DNA of 64,000 nucleotides, taken from NCBI GenBank assembly GCA_963629575.1, contig CAVGIM010000003.1, forward strand, positions 1-64,000. Direction: 5' to 3'. The position numbers and the translations under genes are program-made. The DNA is from Hallerella sp963629575 (lineage in GTDB: Bacteria > Fibrobacterota > Fibrobacteria > Fibrobacterales > Fibrobacteraceae). Shown in pieces: positions 18,185 through 27,086 of the stretch. Under the pieces are notes generated by a model that saw nothing but the letters and a program-made list of their open reading frames with translations, did not search any database and was not told the origin of the DNA. How positions within the stretch are numbered: the first letter of the stretch is position 1; every line of letters starts with the position of its first letter.

Positions 18185-18910
18185 TGCTTTCAAAATATAG
18201 CTTTCGGCGCAAAGAGCCTTCGCCGCTTTCTCGTGGCGAGTTCTCTTTCCTTGCTTGTCGCCTGCGCCGGTTCCACGGCGGAGGTCTCGTCGGATGCCGT
18301 CACTTATCGGCAAACCGAGGAACAAAAGCTTTTGCAACTCGAAGAAACCTTCAGGACGATTCGAGAAAAGGTTTCGGCAAGCATCCCTCCGGAATCCCTT
18401 CTTGCCTACATCACGGACACTTCGTACTACTATGCCGATACGCTGCAGCGTTACGCTCTGGAAATGCCCGCGGAACGCGTCGAACAGCTTCCGTTAGGCG
18501 AAATGCTTGCGGTCCTTATCTACCGGATTTTCGACCGGGAACGCGCCTGGGATCCCAACATGAACGAGGATTTTCGGATGCTTTCGCTCCTTACGGGAAA
18601 GAACGGTGTCATCCAGCGGACTGCCGGGCTTAAGCTTGGCCCGTTTGAAGTCAAGAAGGATAGGGGAAGCGTGGGACTCTCTTCCAGTCCGAAAGTTCCC
18701 GTCATCATTTTCGAATGGGACGATTCCAGCTGGAAACTGGATTTGAAGGCGACGCTTCCGCTGGTGACAAAGGGGCTCGAAAGCATCGGGGTCAAGAAGA
18801 AGTGGACGACGAAGGAACTCGCCCTTTATCTGCTCGAAAAGGAGTTCCACTATGTCTATACGGATATCGCGTTTGACGATTCCCTTTTAGATCCCTATTC
18901 GACGTTTTAG
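18179..18910 (+). CDS. Lipoprotein of unknown function
   Basis: The 243-residue product has a lipoprotein signal: basic RRF, a hydrophobic run and lipobox LVAC with Cys at about 29. The mature part is charged, with no family I recognise. It includes segments such as YRIFDRERAWDPNMNEDF and WTTKELALYLLEKEFHYVY. It precedes the nudix gene by 8 bases, so it probably opens the lipoprotein-nudix-lpxC-fabZ operon and sits in the envelope. Its ATG is the first half of ATGCAT, whose other strand starts the release-factor-like gene. No later in-frame ATG could retain the signal peptide. Confidence 0.75.
   Translation: MHCFQNIAFGAKSLRRFLVASSLSLLVACAGSTAEVSSDAVTYRQTEEQKLLQLEETFRTIREKVSASIPPESLLAYITDTSYYYADTLQRYALEMPAERVEQLPLGEMLAVLIYRIFDRERAWDPNMNEDFRMLSLLTGKNGVIQRTAGLKLGPFEVKKDRGSVGLSSSPKVPVIIFEWDDSSWKLDLKATLPLVTKGLESIGVKKKWTTKELALYLLEKEFHYVYTDIAFDDSLLDPYSTF
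18192..18199 (-). promoter_or_regulatory. Start-proximal promoter box of the release-factor-like gene
   Basis: On the minus strand TATATTTT ends 7 bases before ATG 18184. The sequence also lies inside the first codons of the divergent lipoprotein gene. Confidence 0.4.
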
Positions 18911-18918
18911 TTTCGCCT

Positions 18919-19482
18919 ATGTGTAAACACAAGTTAAGGCCATGGAAAATTCTAGGCTCGGAAACGCTGCTCGATACGCGATTCCTAAAAGTACAGCGGG
19001 AAACGTGCGAGCTTTCGAGTGGAAAGACGATTCCGGATTTCTATACGCTTTGGCAGCCGGACTGGGTTCTTGTCCTTGCGCAAGATGCGGAGGGTCTTTG
19101 GCTGATGGAGCGCCAATATCGCCATGGCACGAAGAAAATTTCTCTGGAATTCCCAGCGGGGATTCTTGAAGCGGATGAGTCGCCGATCGATGCCGCCAGG
19201 CGGGAACTTCAGGAAGAGTGCGCTTTTGCCGGAGGAAATTTCGAATTTCTCGCCGAACTGCCGATGAATCCCGATCGCCATCGGGGACGGTTCCTTGTCG
19301 TTCGGGCGACAGGCGTTACGCAAAGCGGAAAAACGCATTTCGATTCGTGCGAGGATATCGAAACGCTTCGCCTTTCGACGGAAGAAGTCCTGAAGCGGAT
19401 GCGTTCTGGCGAGATAGACCATCCGCACCAGATTGCCGCATTTTTTCTTTACGGCTTGAACCGTTTCGAAACGAACCCATGA
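18919..19482 (+). CDS. NUDIX hydrolase (ADP-ribose pyrophosphatase-like)
   Basis: The 187-residue product has a near-complete Nudix box, GILEADESPIDAARRELQEE, giving the metal-binding REL-EE core; the Gly that usually follows the EE pair is replaced by Ala (ECAFAG). An N-terminal beta segment and the YRHG..LEFPAG stretch are typical of ADP-ribose pyrophosphatases such as NudF, which split ADP-ribose to AMP and ribose 5-phosphate. Substrate is inferred. The gene sits 8 bases after the lipoprotein gene and its TGA overlaps the lpxC ATG (ATGA). Confidence 0.88.
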   Translation: MCKHKLRPWKILGSETLLDTRFLKVQRETCELSSGKTIPDFYTLWQPDWVLVLAQDAEGLWLMERQYRHGTKKISLEFPAGILEADESPIDAARRELQEECAFAGGNFEFLAELPMNPDRHRGRFLVVRATGVTQSGKTHFDSCEDIETLRLSTEEVLKRMRSGEIDHPHQIAAFFLYGLNRFETNP

Positions 19483-20354
19483 AGCGTACCATTTTTAAAA
19501 CGGAAATTCTCGGGCATTCGCTTTCGCGGAAAAATTCGGGAGCTCGGATCGTTTGCGACAGAGAGGCGCCTCCCCGAGTGAGATGGATAGCCTCATCCGG
19601 GGAAACGCTCTGGAATTCACTGGAAATGACTTCCTTTTTTAAACTGGAATTTTTTGCGAACCGTTCGACCGGACTTTTCAAGAATCTGTACTCTTCGATT
19701 TCTACCGTGGAGCATCTCGCCCCGGTTCTCTTGCTCTATCCGCATTCCAGCCTGGAAATTTACGCCCTTGCCGAGGACCTTCCGATTTTGGACGGAAGCG
19801 CCTATCCGTGGTATGAAGCGGTTCGAAAGATTGCGGGGATTCCGCAGGAACTTGCGTTTTACGAGGTGCCGATTCGGGAACGACTGGAATGGGACGGTGG
19901 TTTTTTCGAAATCTCTCCGGCGGAAACTCTCGAAATCGAATATTCCATTTCGCACGGAAGCGTTTCGGATAGCGCCTTTGTCGCGATTTACGATGCGGAA
20001 GACTTGGTGAAAATTTTCCCTGCGCGGACATTTATCTTTGAAGAAGACTTGAAAAATGCCCGGGCAAAGGGACAGCTCGCCTTTGCGGACGAGCGGTCCG
20101 GGATGCTCCTTGCGGAAAAAAAGGGAACTGCCGTGCCGATAGCTGGCGGCCCGTTTCGGATGGAAAGCGAGCCTGTTTACCATAAAATTCTCGATCTGAT
20201 CGGAGACATTTCCCTGCCCATGCCTTTTTTACCTAGATTGAGAATCCGAATACACAACGGTGGGCATGTCGCTCATCGGAAACTTTTAGTGAGGTTGATG
20301 GATTATGCTTTTAGAAACGCTTCCCAAGTCTGGCAAGCCGGGCGTCCTGTATGA
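19479..20354 (+). CDS. lpxC: UDP-3-O-acyl-N-acetylglucosamine deacetylase (LpxC), divergent N-terminus
   Basis: The 291-residue product catalyses the committed step of lipid A synthesis. Zinc and catalytic landmarks are present: STVEHLAPVLL (metal His), ILDGSAYPW, ARTFIF, HKILDLIGD (metal His and Asp) and HNGGHVAH. The N-terminal domain is unusual: the common GLHSG motif is not recognisable (MKRTIFKTEILGHSLSRKN instead). ATG 19479 overlaps the nudix stop by ATGA. The 3' end overlaps fabZ by 50 bases in a different frame, so the two proteins are separate, whereas many Bacteroidetes carry them as one fused LpxC-FabZ chain. Confidence 0.88.
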   Translation: MKRTIFKTEILGHSLSRKNSGARIVCDREAPPRVRWIASSGETLWNSLEMTSFFKLEFFANRSTGLFKNLYSSISTVEHLAPVLLLYPHSSLEIYALAEDLPILDGSAYPWYEAVRKIAGIPQELAFYEVPIRERLEWDGGFFEISPAETLEIEYSISHGSVSDSAFVAIYDAEDLVKIFPARTFIFEEDLKNARAKGQLAFADERSGMLLAEKKGTAVPIAGGPFRMESEPVYHKILDLIGDISLPMPFLPRLRIRIHNGGHVAHRKLLVRLMDYAFRNASQVWQAGRPV

Positions 20355-20784
20355 TTACGAGTCCATTCTCCGGATCTTGCCGCACCGTTACCCGTTTCTT
20401 TTTATCGACCAGGTGCTATCCCTAGACGTTTCGTCCGAGGTGCCGTCGATTGTCTGCGCGAAGAACGTGTCGTTCAACGAACCGTTTTTTCAGGGACATT
20501 TTCCGGGTGAACCCGTGATGCCGGGGGTAATCCAGATAGAAACGATGGCGCAGGCCGGTGCGATTCTTGCCGGACTTCGCTACGAGGAGGAATGTGCGGG
20601 AAAGCGGCCGGCGTTCATGGGCGTCGATTCTTGCCGCTTTCGCAAGCCGGTCCGTCCGGGAGACCGCTTGGATGTGCGCGTGACGCTTGACAAAATGCGT
20701 CGCGGGATTCTCTTTTTTACGGGAGAAATCCGCTCGGACGATGCGCCTGTCTGTAGCGCGACATTTACCGCGACGATGATTTAA
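20305..20784 (+). CDS. fabZ: 3-hydroxyacyl-[acyl-carrier-protein] dehydratase FabZ
   Basis: The 159-residue hot-dog-fold enzyme dehydrates 3-hydroxyacyl-ACP in fatty acid elongation. The motifs LPHRYPFLFID and GHFPGEPVMPGV hold the catalytic His and Glu, followed by QAGAIL. The start ATG 20305 lies 50 bases inside lpxC; no later ATG would keep the HRYPFLFID segment. Expression from the lpxC operon links hydroxyacyl supply for lipid A with membrane lipid synthesis. A strong terminator follows. Confidence 0.96.
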   Translation: MLLETLPKSGKPGVLYDYESILRILPHRYPFLFIDQVLSLDVSSEVPSIVCAKNVSFNEPFFQGHFPGEPVMPGVIQIETMAQAGAILAGLRYEEECAGKRPAFMGVDSCRFRKPVRPGDRLDVRVTLDKMRRGILFFTGEIRSDDAPVCSATFTATMI

Positions 20785-20820
20785 TCCTTGAATATTTTTT
20801 TTACAAATTAATTTATACGA

Positions 20821-20848
20821 AAAATCCCTCGCCTTGGCGAGGGATTTT
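20821..20848. terminator. Bidirectional terminator between fabZ and the GH5 gene
   Basis: AAAATCCCTCGCC and GGCGAGGGATTTT form a 13-base perfect stem with flanking A and T tracts, so it can end transcription from both sides. Confidence 0.92.
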
Positions 20849-20862
20849 GATTGGCTGTCGAG

Positions 20863-22734
20863 TTACTTTATCTGGATTGTCCGGTGAGCGTTGAAGCCGT
20901 TACCCTTGACGCGTACGAGATAGACGCCTTGGGAAATTCTGGAAAGATCGAACCGATGCGTTCCTGCGGAAAGAGTTCCGTGGTGCAGGGAAGCGAGAAG
21001 CGAACCGTTTAGCGAGTAGATGCCGACGGAAACATTTCCCGGCTGCGCGATGGAAAGCTCCAGGGTGTTTCCGGCGAGATGCATTGCCTGGCCGACGATC
21101 TTTCTTTGAGAAATTCCCGCGATGTAGTCTTCGTTGTTGAAGACAATCTTGATTTCGGGAATCATCTCTTCCGTGTTGCCGTAGCTCCGGGAGAAAGCAT
21201 CGTATTTGTCCGTGTTAAAGTTGAATAGCGTATCGCCTGCGACGATGTCGTCATAGAGGATTGTTCCCGTATAGCCTGCCGCATAGTTTGCGATGATGAC
21301 GCTGCGCGTCTGGTTCCTGTCGGCGGCTCCGGAAATATCGTATGAACAGGTTTTCTTTTCGCCAGCCGCGACTGTGCACTCTCCGTCGATTTCGGTCCAT
21401 GTCCAGGCGTCGGTGAGCTTTAGGATGAGGTAGAGTTTCGCGTCGGTTGTTCCGTTGTTCTTGGCGACGAACGAGAGCGTGCTCGCACTTCCCAAGTCAA
21501 ATGTCTTCTGGTATTCGATCTGGGCGTTGTCATCGCCATACGTGACCGCCATCATGCCGTTTCCCGTTGCGTCCTCAATGACGACATCCTTGATCTTGAT
21601 GTTTGCGGAATCGGTCTTGTAGAGCGCTTTCATCGCGAGGAGGGCCGGGTCGATTGTGTAGGAATATCCTCCGAATTGTTCTTCGGTCTTGTCTCCGATG
21701 TATTGCCAGGCAAGCGCTCCGGCGTATCCACCGTCAAAGGCTTTACGGTAACATTCCTCGGTGGAAATTTCCGTCTTGGCTGCCATGGAAGACGTGTAGG
21801 TGTCCCCCGTCCATCCGCTCGCCGGGAATTCGCCGATAATCATCGGCTTGCTGTCGTAACCGTAGGTGGCGGCCATCTGGGCTGCGGTATTCACGAACGG
21901 AGAGACTGCGTCCGCTTGCCAGTAGGGATAGTAGTGCGTCTGGAAAAAGTCGAGCGTCCCGTTTTGTTCGCCGCCCGCTGCGACGAGAGCCGCATCGTTC
22001 CAGTGCTTTTGATATTGGATGTTTACGCTGCCGGTGGAAACGAGAAGCTTGGGATCTACCGTGTGGATGGCGGCGGCAACCTTGTTCGTAAATTTCTGGA
22101 TCTTGGCGAGTTCCATTTTTTTGGTGGTCCAGCCGCCGCATTCGGTGGTCATGCCTTCCGGTTCGTTGAAAACTTCCCAGGTCATGAGCGCGTTGTGGTT
22201 TCCGATAGCCTTGACGACCGGGGAAAGGACATTGTCGATAAAGGCTTTGGTTCCGTCATCGTCAAAAAGTTTCCGGTTCGCTGCGCTATCGAGCTTGTCC
22301 CCTGCATAGATTCCCCATTGGTTCGGTTCCATCAGGTTGTGGCTGAAAAGGCACATCGATACCATGACGCCGTATTCCTCGGCGATGTCGAGAGCCTTTT
22401 TCATGTTGGCGATGGTGTTTGTCTTGAGGCCCGAGACGAGGTGGGTCGTTTCGTCGATTGCCGGGCTTTGGCTCATGTTGTTGAAGAGCCACCAGCGGAT
22501 GGCGTTTCCGCCTGCGGCGCGCGTCCCTTCGACTGCCTTGCGCCAGGCGTTTTCGTCGAGCGGGCTATCGCCTACGTCGGAGTTGTAATCCGCCCAGGCG
22601 AGGTTCGTTCCGCTGAAGAAAATTTTCTTTCCGTTGTATTGCAGTTCGGTGCCGTTTACGGTGAGGCCCGGAGCCGCATAGAGCATTCCTGTCGCAATGC
22701 TCGCCAAGGCCAAGGTTTTGATCCAAAGATTCAT
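20863..22734 (-). CDS. Secreted glycoside hydrolase family 5 enzyme (probable beta-mannanase)
   Basis: The 623-residue product has a signal peptide (MNLWIKTLALASIATGMLYA). A GH5 (beta/alpha)8 domain spans about 24-370 with acid/base Glu in EVFNEPEG (about 191) and nucleophile Glu in MIIGEFPASG (about 302). A beta-sandwich, carbohydrate-binding-like region follows (about 385-510). The C-terminal 60 residues, IYSLNGSLLASL to the final IQIK, resemble a type IX-secretion-like sorting domain shared with the two GH26 neighbours. Start ATG 22734 has AGGAG. The mannanase assignment rests on neighbouring GH26 genes and overall similarity; endoglucanase remains possible. Confidence 0.88.
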   Translation of the reverse strand: MNLWIKTLALASIATGMLYAAPGLTVNGTELQYNGKKIFFSGTNLAWADYNSDVGDSPLDENAWRKAVEGTRAAGGNAIRWWLFNNMSQSPAIDETTHLVSGLKTNTIANMKKALDIAEEYGVMVSMCLFSHNLMEPNQWGIYAGDKLDSAANRKLFDDDGTKAFIDNVLSPVVKAIGNHNALMTWEVFNEPEGMTTECGGWTTKKMELAKIQKFTNKVAAAIHTVDPKLLVSTGSVNIQYQKHWNDAALVAAGGEQNGTLDFFQTHYYPYWQADAVSPFVNTAAQMAATYGYDSKPMIIGEFPASGWTGDTYTSSMAAKTEISTEECYRKAFDGGYAGALAWQYIGDKTEEQFGGYSYTIDPALLAMKALYKTDSANIKIKDVVIEDATGNGMMAVTYGDDNAQIEYQKTFDLGSASTLSFVAKNNGTTDAKLYLILKLTDAWTWTEIDGECTVAAGEKKTCSYDISGAADRNQTRSVIIANYAAGYTGTILYDDIVAGDTLFNFNTDKYDAFSRSYGNTEEMIPEIKIVFNNEDYIAGISQRKIVGQAMHLAGNTLELSIAQPGNVSVGIYSLNGSLLASLHHGTLSAGTHRFDLSRISQGVYLVRVKGNGFNAHRTIQIK

Positions 22735-22824
22735 GGTTTCTCCTGAAAAGGGATTTTTTTAGAGGTTCCCTTTAGTAAAATAGTTCAAAATTCGCGAAGT
22801 TTTTCCGGCAATGTTCAAATATTC

Positions 22825-22854
22825 AAAAAAAATCCCCCGCGAACACGGGGAATT
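22825..22854 (-). terminator. Terminator of the first GH26 gene
   Basis: On the minus strand TTCCCCG and CGGGGGA pair around TGTTCG and run into eight T residues (plus-strand A tract 22825-22832), 25 bases after the stop. Confidence 0.85.
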
Positions 22855-22879
22855 GGAAAGAAATGGGGAATCTCGAAAA

Positions 22880-24730
22880 CTACCGGACGACAATCTTTCT
22901 GTTCTCGATGCCGAAACCGCTTTCGATTCGTACCCAGTAAATGCCCTGGGAAAGTCTGGAAAGATCCATGGCGTGTGTCCCTGCCGAAAGGCTCCCGAAT
23001 GTCTGGACACGCTTCCCCGAAACCGAATAGACGGATACGCGGGACGTTCCCTGTAACGTGAACTGGAGCGTCTTTCCGGAACTCGCGACGTGCGAAGCCT
23101 GGGAGCGGGATTTCGCGGAAACCTTTGTCGTGTAGTCTTTCCAGCCGGGCATGCTTTCGAGCTTGACGATTCGGTCGTCGGCGAGATTCTTTTTCCATAC
23201 TTCGTTGGATGTCTGGTTGAGGAATCCGCTGCTCCACGTGTTATACCAGGGCATCCAGAAGCTCCAGGCGGCGCCGTCGTCGAACGTGCTGTCTACGTCG
23301 GGTATCGGGCCGTTCTCGGTGAGCGCCAGGAGCTTGTTCGCTCCGATGGTCTCGACCATCTTGTTGAAATAGTTGACGTTCGACTGGTGGTCTCCGGAGT
23401 TGTTGTAGATATCGATGCCGACGATATCGACATATTCGTCTCCCGGATACCATTCGGGATTCAGGGCATTGTAATCGTAGCCTATTGTCGGGTCGCGTTC
23501 GATGTTCCACGTCCACAGGGCGTTCTTTACGCCGTTCACGTTTACCATTCGGTCATAGACTAGCCTGTAGAGCTCTTTGTAGCAGTCCGGCCCGCCGACA
23601 CCCCACCAGAACCATCCGCCCGCGGCTTCGTGGAGCGGACGCCAGACAATGGCGACGCCTTCTTCCTGGAGCTTGAGGAAACGCGTTGAAATCTTGTCCA
23701 CGTCGGTCATCAGAATCTGGTAGGTTTCGGATTCCGTATTGACGGCTTCGCACTTGTCGCCGGTGAAGGCCTTGGTAAAGTTGAAGCACGTGTTGTCGTT
23801 CGATGTGGCCGATACGCCATCGGTGCAGCCTTCGGCGTTGAATCCTTTTGACTTGGTATAGAAAATGGTGTCGGTGCCGGGTTTCCAGTGCCACGTGAAT
23901 GCCGGAATGCCGCCGAAATTCCAGAGTTCCTTGGCCATGCGGATGTTGTTGTCCGTATAGCCGCTGAACCATCCTTCGTCGGAATGTCCTCCGGTGGCAA
24001 ACAGCATGTCGAAACCGCCAAGCGCCGGGTAGTAGCCGGTGCGCGTCTTGAACTCGGCGATGTCCTGCTGGCCTTTCCATTGCGTACTTTCGTCCGTGTT
24101 CGAGCAGCTGTCGCTTGCAACGCAGGTTTCGATCAGGTAGCTGTCTTCGAGGGTCGCGCCGTAATGGTAGTTGAACGTGTTGTCTCCTATCATCATGCCG
24201 CTGACCGTTCTTTTGCCGAAGTTCTCGGTGAGAAAGGCCTTGAGCTTGTAGGCGCTTTCTGTCGCTCCCGGGGTGACAGGCTTTGCGTCGAGCGAAAACG
24301 TCGGATTCGCGTGGGCGGCCACGTCGATGTAGTCGATGTTGAGCGTTCCGCCGGTGACGCTTACCGTGTTCTTTCCCACGGCGAACTTTCCGGAGACCGC
24401 AATCGTGTAATGCGTGTAGAGGCTGTCGGGAGAATTGGTGAGGGTCGAGGCGAGCTGCTTGCCGTTGACGGAAACGTTCGTGTTGAACCAGTCGTATTGC
24501 CTGACGGAGATGGGGAGCGTGATGTCGTAGATTCCCGCCTTTTCGACCGTTACCTGAAATTCGATCTGGTTCGCGTTGACGCATTTTCCGCCGGAGCACG
24601 ATGCGCTGTCGATGACGGTCGCGCCTGTTGGAAGGGTGGCGTCTTCGGCTTCGTAGCGGACCGTTTCCGCATGTGCCGCACTTGCCAGGGCGAGCGCAAG
24701 GCCCGCCGCGAGGGTCTTTTTAAAATCCAT
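22880..24730 (-). CDS. Secreted GH26 beta-mannanase with N-terminal CBM35-like domain
   Basis: The 616-residue product has a signal peptide (KKTLAAGLALALASAAHA), then a CBM6/35-type module (about 24-138, starting VRYEAEDATLP). The GH26 domain spans about 160-525: acid/base Glu in WRPLHEAAGGW (about 368) and nucleophile Glu in LALTENGPIPD (about 472). It hydrolyses internal beta-1,4-mannosidic bonds in mannan or glucomannan. The C-terminal 65 residues (VSVYSVSGKRVQTFGSL to IVVR) form the sorting-like domain. ATG 24730 is preferred over GTG 24736 because AGGAG then has proper spacing. Confidence 0.93.
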   Translation of the reverse strand: MDFKKTLAAGLALALASAAHAETVRYEAEDATLPTGATVIDSASCSGGKCVNANQIEFQVTVEKAGIYDITLPISVRQYDWFNTNVSVNGKQLASTLTNSPDSLYTHYTIAVSGKFAVGKNTVSVTGGTLNIDYIDVAAHANPTFSLDAKPVTPGATESAYKLKAFLTENFGKRTVSGMMIGDNTFNYHYGATLEDSYLIETCVASDSCSNTDESTQWKGQQDIAEFKTRTGYYPALGGFDMLFATGGHSDEGWFSGYTDNNIRMAKELWNFGGIPAFTWHWKPGTDTIFYTKSKGFNAEGCTDGVSATSNDNTCFNFTKAFTGDKCEAVNTESETYQILMTDVDKISTRFLKLQEEGVAIVWRPLHEAAGGWFWWGVGGPDCYKELYRLVYDRMVNVNGVKNALWTWNIERDPTIGYDYNALNPEWYPGDEYVDIVGIDIYNNSGDHQSNVNYFNKMVETIGANKLLALTENGPIPDVDSTFDDGAAWSFWMPWYNTWSSGFLNQTSNEVWKKNLADDRIVKLESMPGWKDYTTKVSAKSRSQASHVASSGKTLQFTLQGTSRVSVYSVSGKRVQTFGSLSAGTHAMDLSRLSQGIYWVRIESGFGIENRKIVVR

Positions 24731-24872
24731 AAGCACTCCTGTTTTGATACTCCCATAATCTACTTAAAAAATGCGGATTGTCGAAATCGAATTTTCGGGA
24801 ACCTCTAAAAATAGCCTTGGCGAAGAAAATTGAATTCCTGGAGGCGGCCTTTAGGAAAATGATAAGGGACGA

Positions 24873-24903
24873 AAACGAAAAGGGCGCCCTTTCGAGCGCC
24901 CCC
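24873..24903 (-). terminator. Terminator of the second GH26 gene
   Basis: On the minus strand GGGCGCTC and GGGCGCCC pair across a GAAA tetraloop, followed by TTTTCGTTTTCG. It lies 19 bases after the stop. Confidence 0.85.
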
Positions 24904-24921
24904 TGAAAAGAAAGGCTTGGG

Positions 24922-26874
24922 TCAGCGGACTTGTAGAGCCTTGCTGGCGCTGAATCCTTCGCCCTTGACGCGGACGATGTAGTTCCCGCTTGGAATGCCG
25001 CGGAGGGAGAAGCTCTTTTCGCCTGCGGACGCCTGGCCGCGGAGGAGTGTCTTCACCTGGTGTCCCATGACGTCAAGGAGCGAAATGTGCGCTTGGCCGG
25101 ATTTTGGAAGCGCGACGAAGAGCATTTCGCCTTGAACCGACATCTGCAGGGAGCTTTGGGCAAAGGCCTTGGAGCGAATGTCCGCCGTTTTTCCCTTGCC
25201 GACGATTTCCGCAACCTCGACGTTCAGACCCTGTTCAACGGCGATTTTTTGCGTCGTATCGTCAAAGTCGTTGATTGTGGAACTTTCGGTCTTGACCGCG
25301 TCGAAGAAGATCGTTCCCGAATAGCCGACGCCCGAAATTTCGATATAGACCTTGGAAATGTTGCTCATGAAGGTCGCGTAGTCGGTTCCGGCGAGAACGT
25401 CGTCGTCCTTGGTTGTCGTGGAAAGATCGAAGGTGCACTGCGTGGAGTCGCCCGCGTTGACCCAGCAGCCATCGGGTTGCGCCCAGCCCCAATCCGTCGA
25501 TTCGTTGCCGAGGAAGGCGACGGTAAACCAGATGCCGGAAAGCTTGTTCGCGTTATAGGCGTTGAGAGTGATGGTGCTTACGGTGGAAAGGTCGATGGCG
25601 CTTCCGCTCTGGATGACGACGTTTCCCCTGGCGGTGTCGCCCGCAGGCGGATTGAACTTGACGCGCAGCCAGGCATTTGTCGCGGTATCGCCCGGGAAAA
25701 TCTCTTCGACGATGCGGGTCGTATCGATGTCGCCGAGCTTGTAGCCGACGTCACAGGATGCGACCGGCGTGTTCGAAAGCGTATAGCTGTCCCAGCCCGG
25801 CATTTTGTCGAGAGTCATCGTGCACGGGCTTTCGACGTTTGCCTTCCAGACGGCATCGACGGTCTGGTTCAGGAAGTTTCCGTTCCAGGTCTGGTACCAC
25901 GGCATCCACCAGGACCAGCGGCTGTCGTTTTCGGCCATCACGGACAGGTCGGGAATCGGACCGTTTTCGGAAATGGCGAGGACGATGTCCTTTCCGAAGT
26001 TCGTCTCCAGTTCCGTGCGCGCGGAGAGGAACTTTGTCGAATAGTCGTAGGCTTCGTAAATGTCGAGGCTGATGATGTCGTAGTAGTTTTTGCCCGGGTT
26101 CCAGTCCGTGTCCTTTGCGTATTCTGGATTCCATACCCATACGAGGTTTTTCACGCCCTGGGCTTTCATTTCGTCATAGACGAGCTGGTAGAGTGCCTTG
26201 AAGGCGGCTCCGCCGCGAAGTCCCCACCAGAACCATCCGCCGGAAGCTTCGTGCAGAGGACGGAAAACGGCTGCGACGCCTGCGCTCTGCAATTCGAGGA
26301 AGTAGGCGGCAATTTCGTCGATATCGCTTTTTAGCTGGGAATAGACCGTGGAAGAGGTGTTCCACGTGCAGGCTTCCGTGCAGCTCGGATCGGTAAAGCC
26401 CTGGGTAAAATCGTAAGTGGTGAAAGGATTTCCCGCACCGGCGGAGCTTTGTGTCGCATAGAAAGCGTCAACCTGGTCGCTCGGGTCTTTCCAGTGCCAG
26501 GTGAATGCGGGGATTCCTCCTTGACTCCAAAGGTCCTTGGCCGCCGCGATGATGTTTTGCGTGTAGGACATGTACCAGGAGTCGGATGCATTGACGCCCG
26601 TGGCAAAAAGGAAGTCAAATCCGACGAGGGCAGGATACTTTCCGATGCGGACATAGAAGGAATCGACGTCGGGCAATTTCTGGAATGTCGCCGTGTTCAC
26701 TTCTCCGGTCTGGATGCCGGCGACAGTCCTTGCGTTGTAGTTCGTTGCGAGAAAATTGTAAAGCTTTTGGGCGGATTCGGTGGCTTCGCTCGTAACGGGG
26801 GAATAGTTTACCGCGGCGGAAATCGCTGCGCTTGCGACCCCGAGGACGGAGAGGGTTTTTGCAAAAAGGTTCAT
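24922..26874 (-). CDS. Secreted GH26 beta-mannanase with C-terminal beta-sandwich module
   Basis: The 650-residue product has a signal peptide (NLFAKTLSVLGVASAAISA) and then the GH26 domain directly (about 26-375), with acid/base Glu in FRPLHEASGGW (about 209) and nucleophile Glu in LAISENGPIPD (about 303). A beta-sandwich, carbohydrate-binding-like region (about 395-545, with GIWFTVAFLGNE) follows, then the sorting-like C-terminus (LLDVMGHQVKTLL to LQVR). It is paralogous to the neighbouring GH26 but the accessory module is at the other end. ATG 26874 with AGGAG is preferred over GTG 26880. Confidence 0.93.
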   Translation of the reverse strand: MNLFAKTLSVLGVASAAISAAVNYSPVTSEATESAQKLYNFLATNYNARTVAGIQTGEVNTATFQKLPDVDSFYVRIGKYPALVGFDFLFATGVNASDSWYMSYTQNIIAAAKDLWSQGGIPAFTWHWKDPSDQVDAFYATQSSAGAGNPFTTYDFTQGFTDPSCTEACTWNTSSTVYSQLKSDIDEIAAYFLELQSAGVAAVFRPLHEASGGWFWWGLRGGAAFKALYQLVYDEMKAQGVKNLVWVWNPEYAKDTDWNPGKNYYDIISLDIYEAYDYSTKFLSARTELETNFGKDIVLAISENGPIPDLSVMAENDSRWSWWMPWYQTWNGNFLNQTVDAVWKANVESPCTMTLDKMPGWDSYTLSNTPVASCDVGYKLGDIDTTRIVEEIFPGDTATNAWLRVKFNPPAGDTARGNVVIQSGSAIDLSTVSTITLNAYNANKLSGIWFTVAFLGNESTDWGWAQPDGCWVNAGDSTQCTFDLSTTTKDDDVLAGTDYATFMSNISKVYIEISGVGYSGTIFFDAVKTESSTINDFDDTTQKIAVEQGLNVEVAEIVGKGKTADIRSKAFAQSSLQMSVQGEMLFVALPKSGQAHISLLDVMGHQVKTLLRGQASAGEKSFSLRGIPSGNYIVRVKGEGFSASKALQVR

Positions 26875-27021
26875 AAACACTCCTATGGATAGAGGAAAGA
26901 TAAGAAAGTGCAGAAAACACGAGACCCCAAAACGGCAAAAAAGCGAACCAAAAGACGCGCAAAGCGAAAAGGGGAAGACTTGGAAAATCGTTTTGGAAAA
27001 TCGGAAACGTCTCCCCCCCCC

Positions 27022-27059
27022 AAAAAAAAACGAGGAAAATTCTCGCGGAATTTCCCTCG
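27022..27059 (-). terminator. Terminator of ychF
   Basis: On the minus strand CGAGGGAAATTC and GAATTTTCCTCG pair (one G-T wobble) around CGCGA and run into nine T residues, then nine G residues. The A9/C9 homopolymer pair on the plus strand (27013-27030) is unusual. Confidence 0.85.
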
Positions 27060-27086
27060 AAAAGGTAAAGCGGTTTTAATGGGGTC

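Noticed and set aside
21676..26334. Long plus-strand frames opposite the GH5 and GH26 genes
   Set aside because: The catalytic motifs on the minus strand are unambiguous. The antisense frames show no recognisable protein features.
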